NCBI RefSeq assembly: GCF_001942335.1
Contig: NZ_MKKH01000022.1
Span: forward strand, 115,625 to 179,624
DNA length: 64,000 nt
Direction of reading: 5' to 3'
From: Cellulosimicrobium sp. CUA-896
GTDB lineage: Bacteria > Actinomycetota > Actinomycetes > Actinomycetales > Cellulomonadaceae
Positions within the stretch are counted from its first letter, which is position 1, and the number at the start of each line of letters is the position of its first letter. The notes beneath the pieces are model-generated. The model was given only the letters and a program-made list of their open reading frames with translations. It had not been told where the DNA came from and did no database searches. Made by a program: the position numbers and the translations under genes. Positions 48,994 through 60,050 of the stretch are shown one piece after another.

Positions 48994-49994
48994 GTGACGA
49001 GCACGAGCCCGACGATCCCTCCCGGCGGCGCGGACCGGACCGGTGACGCCACCGCCCCCGGCGGTCCCCCGCCGCGACCGAACCGCCTCGCGGCGGGGCG
49101 GCGCTGGACGCGTCCGGTGCTCGTCGCGAACCTCGTCGCGCAGATCGGCATCATCGTCACCGGCGGCGCCGTCCGCCTCACGGGCTCGGGCCTCGGCTGC
49201 TCGACGTGGCCGCAGTGCCACCCCGGCCAGTTCACGGCCGAGTTCCACCCGGCGACGACGTACCACGAGTTCGTCGAGTTCGGGAACCGGACGCTCACCG
49301 GCATCCTCGGTGTCGTGGCGCTCCTGACGCTCGTGCTCGTGTGGACCGACCGCTCGCGCGTCCTGTCCTACCGCCTCCTCGGCGTGGTCCCGCTCCTCGG
49401 TGTCGCGGCGCAGGCGGTCATCGGCGGCGTCATCGTCCTCCTGCACCTCCACCCGGGCTGGGTCTCGCTCCACTTCCTCGTGTCGGCGTCGCTGGTCGCC
49501 GTGTCGCTCCTGCTGCTGCACCGCGCGGGCGAGGGCGACGGAGCGCCCGTGCCGACCGTGGACGGCTCGACGCGGGCGACGGCGTGGGTGCTCGCCGCCC
49601 TCACCGCGGTCGTCGTGACGCTCGGCGTCGTCACCACCGGCGCGGCCCGCACAGCGGCGACGACGAGGTCGGCTACCGCCTCGCCGTCGACCCGGCGCTC
49701 ATGAGCAAGCTCCACGCCTGGGCCGTGTGGGTCTTCGTCGCCGCGCTCGTCACGTACCTCGTGCGCGTGCGGCGCGCGCCGGCCGTCGTGCGCCGTGCCG
49801 CGTGGCTGCTCCTCGCGATCACGCTCGCCCAGGGCGCGATCGGCTACGTGCAGTACTTCACGGGACTGCCCGCGCTGCTCGTCGGGCTGCACATGCTCGG
49901 CTCGGCCCTGCTCGTGGCCGGCACGACACGCGTCGTCCTCACCACGCGCACGCGCGCGGGCCTGCCCGCGAGGACCACGACGCCCGCCGCCTGA
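48994..49994 (+). CDS. ctaA: Haem A synthase, COX15/CtaA family (one frameshift)
   Basis: A membrane enzyme that oxidises haem O to haem A for aa3-type cytochrome oxidase. After repair it has about 333 aa and eight helices. The first half has GGAVRLTGSGLGCSTWPQC with the paired cysteine, then TYHEFVEFGNRTLTG and LHLHPGWVSLHFLVS, which carry the haem-ligating histidines. The second half has LMSKLHAWAVWVF and LLVGLHMLGSALLVAG. One base is missing near 49647 in a G/C run. The start is GTG 48994-48996, divergent from the BCCT gene. The usual neighbour ctaB is not in this window. Confidence 0.9.
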
Positions 49995-50007
49995 CGCCCT
50001 CCTGGCA

Positions 50008-50023
50008 CCGGGCCGGCGCCCGG
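50008..50023. terminator. Hairpin between ctaA and NUDIX genes
   Basis: CCGGGC and GCCCGG pair around a four-base loop, 14 bases after the ctaA stop, between converging genes. It is short but well placed. Confidence 0.4.
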
Positions 50024-50042
50024 CCGGCGGGCCCTGCCGCGA

Positions 50043-50684
50043 TCAGCCGCCGCGGCGCTCGGGCCAGGGCGTGCCGGCCGGCCGCAGCGACGCCCATCCG
50101 CCGGCGCGCGACGTCGCGGCGGCGAGGATGCCCACGACGGCCGACGGGTTGTGGACCCGGCCCGCGAGGACCGCGGCGACGGCGTCGTCCAGCGCCACCC
50201 AGCGGACCTCCATGTCGGCCTCCTCGGCCTCCCGCACGTGCCGTTCGTCGTCGGGCACGGGCGACAGGTCGCGCGCCAGGTAGACGCGCAGCGCCTCGTT
50301 CGAGCCGCCCGGCGACGTGTAGTAGTCGACGAGGACGTCCCAGCGCGCCGCGCGCAGGTCGGCCTCCTCGGCCAGCTCGCGCGCCGCCGCGTCGCGCGCG
50401 TCCTCGCCCTCGACGTCGAGCAGGCCGGCGGGCGGCTCCCACAGCTCGCGGCGCACGGGGTGGCGGTACTGGCGCAGGAGCAGGACGCGTTCGTCGTCGT
50501 CCAGCGCGATCACGGCGACGGCACCGGGGTGGTCGAGGTACTCCCGCGTCACGCGCCCGCCCTCGCCGAGGTCGACCTTGTCGGCGCGGAGGTCGAAGAC
50601 GCGGCCCTCGTGCACGAGCCCCGTGGACAGCACCGGCCGAGGAGCCGGCACGTCCGCGACCACGGGCGCCGTCGCGGCGCCCAC
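50043..50684 (-). CDS. NUDIX hydrolase, ADP-ribose pyrophosphatase type, 213 aa
   Basis: Hydrolyses a nucleoside diphosphate derivative, most likely ADP-ribose. The Nudix box is GLLDVEGEDARDAA followed by ARELAEEADL, matching GX5EX7REUXEEXG with one changed end residue. WEPPAG just ahead and YYTSPGGSNE after it are typical of the ADP-ribose group. The GTG start immediately follows the pyrG TGA with no spacing, so translation is probably coupled. Confidence 0.9.
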   Translation of the reverse strand: MGAATAPVVADVPAPRPVLSTGLVHEGRVFDLRADKVDLGEGGRVTREYLDHPGAVAVIALDDDERVLLLRQYRHPVRRELWEPPAGLLDVEGEDARDAAARELAEEADLRAARWDVLVDYYTSPGGSNEALRVYLARDLSPVPDDERHVREAEEADMEVRWVALDDAVAAVLAGRVHNPSAVVGILAAATSRAGGWASLRPAGTPWPERRGG

Positions 50685-52370
50685 TCAGGCCGCCTGGATC
50701 TCGAGCGCCGCCGCCACGAGGCCGGCGAAGAGCGGGTGCGCGCGCGTGGGACGGGACTTGAACTCGGGGTGCGCCTGCGTGCTCACGTAGTACGGGTGCA
50801 CGTCCGCGGGCAGCTCGACGAACTCCACGAGCGCGGTGTCGGGGGACGTGCCCGAGACGACGAGGCCGGAGGCCTCCAGCTGCTCCCGGAAGAGGTTGTT
50901 CACCTCGTAGCGGTGACGGTGGCGCTCGGTGACGTGCTCGGACCCGTACGTCTTCGCGACGACCGACCCGGGGACGAGCGCGGCCGGGTAGGACCCGAGG
51001 CGCATCGTGCCGCCGAGGTCGCCCTCGCCGCCGACGATCTCGAGCTGCTCCTCCATCGTCGCGATGACCGGGTTCTGCGTGTCCGGGTGGAACTCCGTGG
51101 ACGAGGCGTCCTCGATCCCGAGCACGTTGCGCGCGTACTCGATGACCATGGACTGCAGCCCGAGGCAGATGCCGAGCGTCGGGACCCGCTTCTCGCGCGC
51201 CCAGCGCAGCGCGCCGAGCTTGCCCTCGATGCCGCGGACCCCGAACCCGCCGGGCACGAGCACGGCGTCGACGCCGCCGAGCGCGTCCTCGGCGCCCTCG
51301 GGCGTCTGGCAGTCGTCGGACGTGACCCAGCGGATCGACACCTTCGCGTCGTTGGCGAAGCCGCCGGCCCGCAGGGCCTCCGTGACCGACAGGTAGGCGT
51401 CCGGCAGGTCGATGTACTTGCCGACGAGCGCGACCTCGACCTGGTGGGCGGGCTCGTGCACGCGCTCCAAGAGCTGGCTCCAGCCGTCCCACTCGACGTC
51501 GTGGAACGGCAGTCCCAGGCGGCGCACGACGTAGGCGTCGAGGCCCTCCGAGTGCAGCACGCGCGGGATGTCGTAGATGCTCGGCGCGTCCACCGCGTTG
51601 ACGACGGCCTCGTTGTCGACGTCGCACATGAGCGCGATCTTGCGCTTCACGGGCTCGGGCACGACGCGGTCCGCGCGCAGCACGATCGCGTCCGGCTGGA
51701 TGCCGATCGAGCGCAGGGCGGCCACCGAGTGCTGCGTCGGCTTCGTCTTCAGCTCTCCGGACGGGCCGATGTAGGGCACGAGCGAGACGTGGAGGAAGAA
51801 CACGTCGTCGCGGCCGAGCTCGTGGCGCACCTGGCGCGCGGCCTCGAGGAACGGCTGGGACTCGATGTCGCCCACCGTGCCGCCGACCTCGGTGATGATG
51901 ACGTCGACGTCCTCGCCGGCCTGGGCGCGCATGCGCGTCTTGATCTCGTCGGTGATGTGCGGGATCACCTGGACGGTGTCGCCGAGGTACTCCCCGCGGC
52001 GCTCGCGCGCGATGACCTGCGAGTAGACCTGGCCGGTCGTGACGTTCGCGGACGCCTCGAGGTCCACGTCGAGGAAGCGCTCGTAGTGGCCGATGTCGAG
52101 GTCGGTCTCGGCACCGTCCTCGGTGACGAAGACCTCGCCGTGCTGGAACGGGTTCATCGTCCCGGGGTCGACGTTGAGGTACGGGTCGAGCTTCTGCATC
52201 GTGACGCGCAGGCCGCGCGAGCGGAGCAGACGACCGAGGCTCGAGGCGGTCAGGCCCTTGCCGAGCGAGGACGCGACGCCGCCGGTGACGAAGACGTGCG
52301 CGGTGCGGTGCTCGGAACGAGCGCCGGAGGCGTTGAGGCGGGAGGAGGGCCGGTTCAGGAGGTCTGCCAC
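50685..52370 (-). CDS. pyrG: CTP synthase, 561 aa
   Basis: Makes CTP from UTP and glutamine. The amidoligase domain begins with [24 protein letters not shown], containing the P-loop. [21 protein letters not shown] and [14 protein letters not shown] follow. The glutaminase domain has GGFGVRG, the nucleophile Cys in LGICLGLQ, and the His/Glu of the triad in [10 protein letters not shown]. The start is GTG 52368-52370 with a TGGAG site, and TAGGAT lies eight to nine bases further up as a likely -10. The upstream murJ frame has no stop before it, which needs an indel explanation. Confidence 0.96.
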   Translation of the reverse strand: MADLLNRPSSRLNASGARSEHRTAHVFVTGGVASSLGKGLTASSLGRLLRSRGLRVTMQKLDPYLNVDPGTMNPFQHGEVFVTEDGAETDLDIGHYERFLDVDLEASANVTTGQVYSQVIARERRGEYLGDTVQVIPHITDEIKTRMRAQAGEDVDVIITEVGGTVGDIESQPFLEAARQVRHELGRDDVFFLHVSLVPYIGPSGELKTKPTQHSVAALRSIGIQPDAIVLRADRVVPEPVKRKIALMCDVDNEAVVNAVDAPSIYDIPRVLHSEGLDAYVVRRLGLPFHDVEWDGWSQLLERVHEPAHQVEVALVGKYIDLPDAYLSVTEALRAGGFANDAKVSIRWVTSDDCQTPEGAEDALGGVDAVLVPGGFGVRGIEGKLGALRWAREKRVPTLGICLGLQSMVIEYARNVLGIEDASSTEFHPDTQNPVIATMEEQLEIVGGEGDLGGTMRLGSYPAALVPGSVVAKTYGSEHVTERHRHRYEVNNLFREQLEASGLVVSGTSPDTALVEFVELPADVHPYYVSTQAHPEFKSRPTRAHPLFAGLVAAALEIQAA

Positions 52371-52462
52371 GGAACTCCATCCTAACAGCGGGCACGGCCG
52401 AGGCACCCGGGCTCGCGGGGTGGGCCGCCTCAACGCCCCGCGCGTCTCCCTCGGCGCCGGCG

Positions 52463-54137
52463 TCAGGCGTGCGGTGGGTCGGGGGCGCCGCCGGCGCCGT
52501 CGCCGCCCGGCCGCCGCCGCCGCAGGCGCCCGGCCGCGCCGGACGACGCCGAGGAGCGCGGTGCGGTCTCCCAGGAGCGTGGTGGCGACGACCACCACGC
52601 CCGCGACCACGGCGCCCAGCATGCCGACGCCGACGGCCACCGGCACGCCCGCGTCGTCGGGCAGGAGCGCGCGCGTGAGCACGGCGCCGAGCGCCGCGCC
52701 CGCCGTCGTCCCGAGCCCGACGACGAGCAGGGTCCGTGGGACCTCCCGGGTCGCGTCGGACCCCCCGAGCCGGTGCACGCCGACGAGCAGGGCCGCGCCG
52801 GCGACCGTCATGCCCAGGGTCGTCGCGAGCCCGAGCATCGACAGCACGCCCGCCTGGTCCCGCACGCCGGTGACCGCCGGCAGCGCGAAGGCCGCGGCGG
52901 CCACGACGCCCCAGCCCGCGACGGTCGCCACGACCGCGGCCCGCTGGCGGTCGATCGTGTAGAGCGCGCGCGACAGGTGCAGGACCAGCGCGTAGCCGAC
53001 GATCCCCGGCGCCATCCATGCGATCCCGGCGCCCAGTCCCTCGACGGACGAGCGCGCGACGACCGCGAACACCACCTCCACGGCCTCCGACGCCGCGACG
53101 AGCGCGGCGACGCCGAGCCCCGAGACGACCAGCAGGGCGCGCGTCGTCGCCGCGAGCAGGCTGCGGAACGTGTCGAGCCTGGCGTGCGCGACGTGCTCGG
53201 CGAGGCGCGGGAACGCGCTCGTCGCGAGCGGGAACGCGAGCACGGCGTACGGGAGCAGGTACACCTGCTGCACGAACGTGTACGTGGGGAACGTCGCCTG
53301 CGGCCCGAACTGCAGCGACGCCCCCATCGCGGCGAGCACCGAGACCTGCTGCGCCACGAGCGCCCCGATCCCGGCGAGCGCGAGGTTGCGCGCGCGCACG
53401 CCCTCGCCGTGCGGGAAGCGCAGGCGCGGACGCAGCCGGGTCCCGGTGCGCAGGACCGGGCCGACGAGCGGGAGCGCGAGGACCGCGACCCCGGCGGTGG
53501 TCCCCCAGCCGAGCCACGCGATCGCCCGGCCGGACAGCTCGGCGACATCGGCCTGTTTGCCGTCCGCGAGGCCGACGAACACGAGGTAGACCGCGATGAC
53601 GGCGAGGCTCGACAGCAGCGGCGAGAGCGCCTGCCAGAAGAAGCGCTTGTGCGCCTGCAGGATGCCGCCGAGCACGACCGCGACGCCGTAGAGCGGGACC
53701 TGGAGCGCGAAGACGCGGACGAACGTGGCCGTGACGTCGACGAGCTCGGGGTACCGCACCATGAGCACCGACGCGATCGGCCCCGCGAGGAGGGCGAGCA
53801 GCGCGCCGAGCGGGACGAGCACGAGCAGCGTCCACCCGAGGATCGCGGAGGCGACGCGCGAGACGTCCTCGCGCGCGCGGCGCGCGATCGGCCCGGCCAG
53901 GAGCGGCACGACGGCACCTGCGAGCGCACCGCCGGCGGCGACCTCGAAGAGCACGTTCGGCAGGATGTTCGCCGAGGTGTACGCGGTGCCGACGCCCACG
54001 GTGCCGAGGGTCGAGGAGAGCACGAGCGAGCGCGCGAAGCCGACGAGCCGGCTCGCGACGGTCACGACCGTGATCATCACCGCCGCACCGGCGAGCGTCT
54101 GGGTCGCCGCGCGCAGGCGACCGGCGCGCGCGGTCAC
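52463..54137 (-). CDS. murJ: MurJ/MviN-family lipid II flippase (frame break near C-terminus)
   Basis: A multidrug/oligosaccharidyl-lipid exporter fold with about 14 helices that moves the lipid-linked peptidoglycan precursor across the membrane. N-terminal [21 protein letters not shown], then [40 protein letters not shown] and [26 protein letters not shown] are conserved. The GTG at 54135-54137 overlaps the preceding gene's TGA. The main frame continues into pyrG with no stop. A two-base loss (or one extra base) near 52545 instead gives a basic tail [11 protein letters not shown] and TGA 52463-52465. About 558 aa. Confidence 0.87.
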
Positions 54138-54973
54138 GCGGGGCGCCGCCCCCACGCGTCGACGCGCCGCAGCACGTCATTGCCCTCGATGACGCGCGAG
54201 AAGCTCACCTTCTCGCTCGCGAGGGTGAGCCCGACCACGCCGGCGAGCGCCAGCCAGCGCACCGGACGCGGCGCGGCGAGGGCGACCTGGCTGCCGAGCA
54301 CGGCGCCCAGGGCGTTCGCCCCGCAGTCGCCGAGCATGTCGCGCTCGCCGAGGTCGCCCGGCGCCGCCGCCGCGGCCGCGCCGAGCACGCTGCCCGTCGT
54401 CGGCGCCGCCGAGGACGCGAGGAACGGCGCGGAGACCGCCGCAGCCGACTTCAGTGCGCGCCCGGGGCGCAGGTCCAGCAGGTTGAGCAGGTTCGCGGTC
54501 CCGGCGACCAGCGCACCGTCGACCGCGACGTCCATCAGGTGGACCGCGAGGGACGCGCGGCGGGGGCGGGCGAGCGCGGCCGCGACGAGCGACGTCGCGC
54601 CGATGCCCAGCACCTTCAACCCGCCCGTGGTGAGCTCGCCGCGCGCGAGCGCGCCCAGGTGACCCCGGAGGCCCTTGGTGCGCGTCGTGGTGTCCTCCGC
54701 GAGGTCGTCGACGAGCCCGAACGCCCCGCCGCCGGCGGCGGCGAGCGCCGTCGCCGTCCGCGCGCGGCGTCCGCCGCCGCCCGCGAGCGCCCCCGCGACG
54801 AGCCCGGCGGCCACGGCCGGTCCCTCGAGCAGGCTGATCGGCTCCCCGCGGTGGTTCGTCCTCGTCCACCGCGCCGCGCCGCCCGGCGGCCGGCCGCCGA
54901 GCCCGCGCCGCACCGCCACGGTGGCCGCGGCGGAGACCGTCGCCGCGAGGACGGTCGTCCCTGCCCGCCCCAC
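54134..54973 (-). CDS. MraY/WecA-like glycosyl-1-phosphate transferase family protein, 279 aa
   Basis: A membrane protein related to UDP-sugar:polyprenyl-phosphate transferases. The hallmark acidic motifs are degenerate but ordered: [21 protein letters not shown] (Asp pair), [15 protein letters not shown] (the NLxD block) and [14 protein letters not shown]. Fewer hydrophobic segments are seen than in MraY, and the usual His loop is not evident, so it may be a divergent or non-enzymatic relative. It is coupled to murJ by a GTGA overlap and follows mctB by two bases, in the envelope/division cluster. Confidence 0.78.
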   Translation of the reverse strand: MGRAGTTVLAATVSAAATVAVRRGLGGRPPGGAARWTRTNHRGEPISLLEGPAVAAGLVAGALAGGGGRRARTATALAAAGGGAFGLVDDLAEDTTTRTKGLRGHLGALARGELTTGGLKVLGIGATSLVAAALARPRRASLAVHLMDVAVDGALVAGTANLLNLLDLRPGRALKSAAAVSAPFLASSAAPTTGSVLGAAAAAAPGDLGERDMLGDCGANALGAVLGSQVALAAPRPVRWLALAGVVGLTLASEKVSFSRVIEGNDVLRRVDAWGRRPA

Positions 54974-54975
54974 GG

Positions 54976-56033
54976 TCAGCCCTCGCCCTCGGCGTCGCCG
55001 CTCGCGCCGGTGTCGGCGACGCCCTCGGCGTCGCCGACACCGGCCGGCGTGCGGTCCACCGGGGGCAGCTCGACGGCGGGGGGCAGCACGGCCGTCGCGC
55101 TCTCCTCGAACCCGTAGTGGCCGACCTGGTCGGCGACGCGCGCGGCGAGGCCCAGGGGGACGTTGATCTGCCCCGCTCGTCCTCGATCCCGCTCACCGTC
55201 GAGACGGTCGACGCGAGCTCGTCCGAGCCGCGGATCGTCGACACGAGGTCGCCGGGGACCGTGGTGGGACCGGCGACCAGCGCGGCCTGGGCGACGTCCT
55301 GCGCGGCGACGGCGAGGTTCGCCTCGATGTCGACGACGTACGTGGAGGGCGCCTCGCCCTCCGCCGTCCCGCCGTCCTCCTGCGGTGCCTGCTCCGGTCC
55401 GGGACCGGCCAGGAGCAGCACGACGTCGGCCGGGGCGACCTGCTCCTGCACGAGCTCGACCAGGGCGAAGCGCTCGAGCTGCGTCTCCAGCTCGACCGCC
55501 TCGGGGCTCCGCGTCTGCGGGTCCTCGGCCGACGCTCCGGTGAGGGACAGCGCGAGCGCCCGGGCGAGGCGCTGGTCCGCCGACGCGTCCTCCGGCACGT
55601 CGCCGACCTTGTCCCCGAGACCGTCCGCGATGGTGGTGCGCGCGCTCTCGTCGCCCTCGCTCGTCCAGGAGTCGGTGAGCCGGACGTGCGCGACGACGCT
55701 CGCGCCCGCCGCGTCGAGCTGGGCGACGACCTCCTCGTCGCGCTCCCCCGCGGCGTCGTCGAGGTCCACGACGGCCACGCGCCGCTCGGGCAGCGAGTCC
55801 GCGACGAGCTGCGGCCCGGCCGCGTCGATGTACCGCGTCGCCTCCTCGACGGTCACGTTCGCCCGGTCCAGCTCGTCGCGCAGCTCGTTGCGCTCCGTGC
55901 GCAGCTGCTCCACCTGGCCGGTGAGCTGCTCGCCGATCGCGCCCTGGAGCGGTCCCGCGCCGAGGATGATCCCGACGGCCAGCGCGAGGAAGACCGAGAT
56001 CAACGAGACGATGTGGTACCTGAAGTCGATCAC
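54976..56033 (-). CDS. mctB: MctB-like copper transport/outer-envelope protein (one frameshift)
   Basis: Family DUF3186, named for the mycobacterial copper-resistance protein MctB (Rv1698). One membrane helix starts at residue 6 (FRYHIVSLISVFLALAVGIILGAGP), so the rest is outside the membrane. A coiled coil (residues 33-70) follows with GEQLTGQVEQLRTERNELRDELDRA. A periplasmic-type domain comes next. The frame breaks near 55173, where one base is missing from a run of Cs, and continues with QINVPLGLAARVADQVGHYGF. About 352 aa. The start is GTG 56031-56033. No copper-binding Cys/Met cluster is visible. Confidence 0.85.
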
Positions 56034-56175
56034 TGTGCGGCGGTGTCCTTCGGTGTGTGCTGCTGACGGGTGTGCGGACGTGGCGACGGTCGTCGCGACA
56101 GGGGCGGCGGGCGTTCGCGTGCCGGGGGCCGGCGTCGCCGTCGGCGGGCGCCCACGGGGCCGGCCGACGGCGCGC

Positions 56176-57360
56176 TCAGCCGCCCGAGAAGAGGGCGCCG
56201 ACCCAGGAGGTGAAGTCGTCCACCCGCGCCCCGACGAGGCCGAAGAACGTCTGACCCGCGGACGTCGACCACAGGGCCATCACGACGGCGAAGAGCCCGG
56301 CGAGCGACAGCAGCGCGAGCTGCAGGTTGGAGATCCGTTGCCGGTACAGGCGCGAGACGCCCTTCGCGTCGACGAGCTTGCCGCCGACCCGCAGCCGCGT
56401 GAGGAACGTGCTCGCCATGCCGGCCCGGCCCTTGTCGAGGAACTCGACGAGCGTCGCGTGCGTGCCCACCGCCACGATCACCTCCGCGCCCTTGTCGTCC
56501 GCGAGGAGCATGGCGATGTCCTCGCTCGTGCCCGTCGCCGGGAACACCACCGGGTCCACCCCGAGCTCACGCACCCGCTCCAGCCCCGGCGCCTTGCCGT
56601 CGCGGTACGCGTGCACGACGATCTCCGCGCCGCTGCTCAGCGCCCGGTCCGACACGGAGTCCATGTCGCCGACGATCATGTCGGGCTTCCAGCCGGCGTC
56701 GATGATGGCGTCCGCGCCGCCGTCGACGCCGATGAGCACCGGGCGGTACTCCGTGATGTACGGGCGCAGCGTCGCGAGGTCCTCGCGGTAGTGGTAGCCC
56801 CGCACGACGATGAGCACCTGCTTGCCCTCGATGGGCGTGCTGATGTCCGGGACGCCGACACCGTCGAGCAGCAGGTCGCGCTCGCGCCGCAGGTAGTCCA
56901 TCGTGTTCTCGGCGAAGGACTCGATCTCGACCGACAGGTTGGCGCGCGCCTCCTCGAGGCTGCGCGCGACGGTCGCCGGGGTCTGCACGACGCCCTCCGC
57001 GACGACGTCGTCGCCGAGGAGCACCGCCCCGCCCTCCAGGCGCAGCACGCTGCCGTCCGGGACCGCCATGATCCCCGGGCCGAGGTCGTCGACGAGCACG
57101 ATGCCGGCCTCGACGAGGATCTCCGGGCCCAGGTTCGGGTAGCGGCCCGAGACCGACCGTGCGGCGTTGAGCACGGCGGCCGGCCGGGCGGCGACGAGCG
57201 CGTCGGCGGCCACGCGGTCGATGTCGACGTGGTCGATGACCGCGACGTCCCCCGGCTGGAGGCGCTTGGTCAGCGCCTTGGTGCGCGTGTCGACCTTCAC
57301 CGGCCCGAGCGTGTCGGGGCCGGGCGGGGGCGGCGTGCTCTTGCGCAGGGTGAGTCTCAT
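56176..57360 (-). CDS. steA: SteA-type septation protein, 394 aa
   Basis: Homologue of corynebacterial SteA, a factor tied to septal peptidoglycan separation. A cytoplasmic TPK-like domain runs from about residue 25 to 335 (VAVIDHVDIDRVAADALVAA, IGVDGGADAIIDAGWKPDMIVGDMDSVSD, VVFPATGTSEDIAMLLA). A single C-terminal helix follows (LALLSLAGLFAVVMALWS). The GDMDSVSD motif recalls thiamin pyrophosphokinase, but the family is not known to make TPP. It follows recN by six bases and precedes mctB, as in mycobacteria. Confidence 0.88.
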   Translation of the reverse strand: MRLTLRKSTPPPPGPDTLGPVKVDTRTKALTKRLQPGDVAVIDHVDIDRVAADALVAARPAAVLNAARSVSGRYPNLGPEILVEAGIVLVDDLGPGIMAVPDGSVLRLEGGAVLLGDDVVAEGVVQTPATVARSLEEARANLSVEIESFAENTMDYLRRERDLLLDGVGVPDISTPIEGKQVLIVVRGYHYREDLATLRPYITEYRPVLIGVDGGADAIIDAGWKPDMIVGDMDSVSDRALSSGAEIVVHAYRDGKAPGLERVRELGVDPVVFPATGTSEDIAMLLADDKGAEVIVAVGTHATLVEFLDKGRAGMASTFLTRLRVGGKLVDAKGVSRLYRQRISNLQLALLSLAGLFAVVMALWSTSAGQTFFGLVGARVDDFTSWVGALFSGG

Positions 57361-57366
57361 CGTCGC

Positions 57367-59104
57367 CTATCGTCCCACGACCGAGGACTCGAGAAGCTCG
57401 TGCGCGTGCGTCAGGGCCGCCTCCGAGTCCTCCTGGCCGGAGAGCATGCGCGCGAGCTCGCGCACCCGGTCCTCGCCGGCGACCTCCTGCACCCCGGTCA
57501 CGGTGATCCCGCCCTCGCCGTCCTGCGCCGCGCCGGACGACTTGGTGACGACGAGCTGCGCGTCGGCGAACGCGGCGACCTGGGCGAGGTGGGTGACGAC
57601 GACGACCTGCGCGCTGCGCGCGAGGGAGGCCAGCCGGCGGCCGACCTCGACGGCCGCGCGGCCACCGACGCCGGCGTCGACCTCGTCGAAGAGAACGTCG
57701 GCAGCGGGGGGCCGTCGACGTCCGTGGCCACCGCCGCGGTCGCCAGCGCGACCTCGATCGCGAGCATGACGCGGGAGAGCTCGCCGCCCGAGGCCCCCTT
57801 GCCGAGCGGCCGCGGCGGCGCCCCGGCGTGGGCCGCGAGGAGAACGTCACGACGTCCGCGCCCCACGGGCCGGGCTCGTCGGCGGGTGCGACGTCGACGA
57901 CGAGGCTCGCGCCGCTCATCGCGAGCCCGCGCAGCTCGTCGGTCACCGCGCCCGCGAGCCGCGCGGCCGCCTCCTCGCGCGAGGCGGTGATCTGGCCCGC
58001 CGCCTGCCCGAGCTCGTCGTCGAGCGCGTCGCGCCGCTCGGTCGTCCCGCGCAGGCGCTCCCCGCCGTCGTCGAGGTCGAGCAGGCGCAGGCCCGCGTCG
58101 CTCGCCCAGGCGAGGACGTCGTCGATCGTCTCCCCGTAGCTGCGCGTGAGGGTGCCGAGCTCGGCGAGCCGCGCGTGCGCGGTCTCCAGGCCTGCCGGGT
58201 CTGCCGCGAGGTCCTCGACGTACCCGGAGATCTCCGTGGCGACGTCGGCGAGCACGTAGCCGACCTCCGCGAGACGTTCGGCGAAGCGCCCGAGCGCGGG
58301 GTCGGTGGGGGCGGCCGACTCGAGCGCGCGCCGTGCCCGGTCGACCGCGACCACGGCCGTCTCCTGCGGCTCGGCCGCGTCGTCGCCCGCGACCGCGTCG
58401 TGCGCGAGCTGTGCCGCCACGCGCAGCTCCTCGACGTTCCCGAGCCGCGCCACGAGCGCCGTCAGCTCGGCGTCCTCACCCGGCTGCGGGTCGACGCGCT
58501 CGACCTCCGCGAGGCCGAGCCGCAGCAGCTCCGCCTCGCGCGCCCGCTCCCCCGCGCGGGCCGTGAGGTCGTCGATCTCCGCCTGCAGCGCCGTGCGCTC
58601 CGCCCACGCCGCGCGGTAGCGCTCGAGCAGCGCGCGGTGAGCGGGACCGGCGAAGGCGTCGAGCGCCGCGCGCTGGTGGCTGGGGGTGCGCAGCCGGAGC
58701 TGGTCGGACTGCCCGTGCACGGTGACGAGGTCGTCCGCGAGGTCGGCGAGCACGCCCTGCGGGACGCTGCGGCCCCCGAGGTGCGCCCGGGAACGCCCCT
58801 CGGCGGCCACGGTGCGCAGGACCAGCACGGTGCCGTCGTCGTCGACCTCCCCGCCCGCGTCGTCGACGCGCCGGAGCACCGCCGGCCGGTCGGCGACGCG
58901 GACGCGCCCCTCCACGACCGCGGACACCGCCCCCGGGCGCACGGTCGCCGGGTCGGCCTTGCCGCCCATGAGCAGGCCGAGCCCGGTGAGCACCATCGTC
59001 TTGCCGGCACCCGTCTCGCCGGTGATGACCGTCAGCCCGGGGCCGAGCGGCACCCGTGCGGACCGGATCACCCCGAGGTTCTCGATCGCGATCTCCTCGA
59101 GCAC
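57367..59104 (-). CDS. recN: DNA repair protein RecN (two frameshifts)
   Basis: SMC-like ATPase acting in double-strand break repair. Walker A GETGAGKT is at residues 29-36 after the standard start LEEIAIENLGVI. VTVHGQSDQLRL and a long coiled-coil middle follow. The signature GKGASGGELSRVMLAIEVAL and Walker B TFVFDEVDAGVGGRAA are near the end. The frame breaks near 57843 and 57692, both within a TTC-TC context. About 579 aa. The start is GTG 59102-59104, with an ideal GGAGGAG five bases in front, only two bases after the nadK stop. Confidence 0.93.
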
Positions 59105-59106
59105 CT

Positions 59107-60050
59107 CTACTCCTCCTCTCGGGTCGTGGCGCGCGAGCGCTCGGCCGCGCGGCCGGAGACGTCCGCCGCGCGCTCGCGCCAGCCCACGACGGGCAACGAG
59201 AACTTCGACACCAGGCGGTCCGTGAAGGGCGCCGTGCTGAGCCGCGCCAGGCGCAACGGCGTGTCGCTGCGCCGCACCTCCACCCGCGAGCCGTTGGGCA
59301 GGTCGATCCGGCGGCGCCCGTCGCACGTCAGCACGCCGGACGACGCCGAGCGCGGCAGGACGTCCACGGTCACCGTGGAGCGCGGCCCGACGACGAGCGG
59401 GCGGGCGAACAGCGCGTGCGCGGCGAGCGGGACGACGAGGACCGCGTCGACCTCCGGCCACATGACCGGCCCCCCGGCCGAGAACGCGTGCGCGGTGGAC
59501 CCCGTCGCCGTCGCGGTCACCACGCCGTCGCACCCGAACGACGACACGGGCCGTCCGTCCACACCGACGACCACCTCGATCATCCGCTCGCGCTGGGCCT
59601 TCTCGACGGTCGCCTCGTTGAGCGCCCAGCCGCGGACCGGTTCCCCGCCGTCCGGCAGGTGCACGCGCACGTCGACCACGGTGCGCTCCTCGACCGTGTA
59701 GTCGCGTGCCGCGAGCCGCGCCACCGCGGCGTGCAGGTCCTCCCGCTCGCTCTCGGCGAGGAAACCCACGTGGCCCAGGTTGACCCCCAGCAGCGGGACG
59801 TCGGTCCCGTGGGTGAGCTCGGCGGCGCGCAGGATCGTGCCGTCGCCGCCCAGCACGACGACGACCTCCGACTCGGCGACGCCTCGCGCGCCCGCGCCCG
59901 TGCCATGTGGTCGCCGAAGCTCTCGGCGAGGTCGTCGTCGTGGAGGGTGACGGTGAAGCCGGCGCGCTCGAGCTCGCGCACCGCCTCACGCAGCGCGACG
60001 ACGGCCTCGGGACGGCCCCCGTGGGTGACGATCAGCGCGCGGCGGGTCAC
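59107..60050 (-). CDS. nadK: NAD kinase (one frameshift)
   Basis: Phosphorylates NAD to NADP. VLGGDGTILRAAEL is the GGDG motif and GVNLGHVGFLAES follows. ALNEATVEKAQRERM and VVTATATGSTAHAFSAGGPV form the rest of the active site. One base is missing near 59883, just before the GGDG strand. The product has about 314 aa. The GTG at 60048-60050 overlaps the tlyA stop as GTGA. Since the enzyme is normally essential, the break is almost certainly not real. Confidence 0.94.

Noticed and set aside
59107..60050. Programmed ribosomal frameshifting in nadK, recN and others
   Set aside because: The sites share no slippery heptamer, differ from gene to gene and are far too many.
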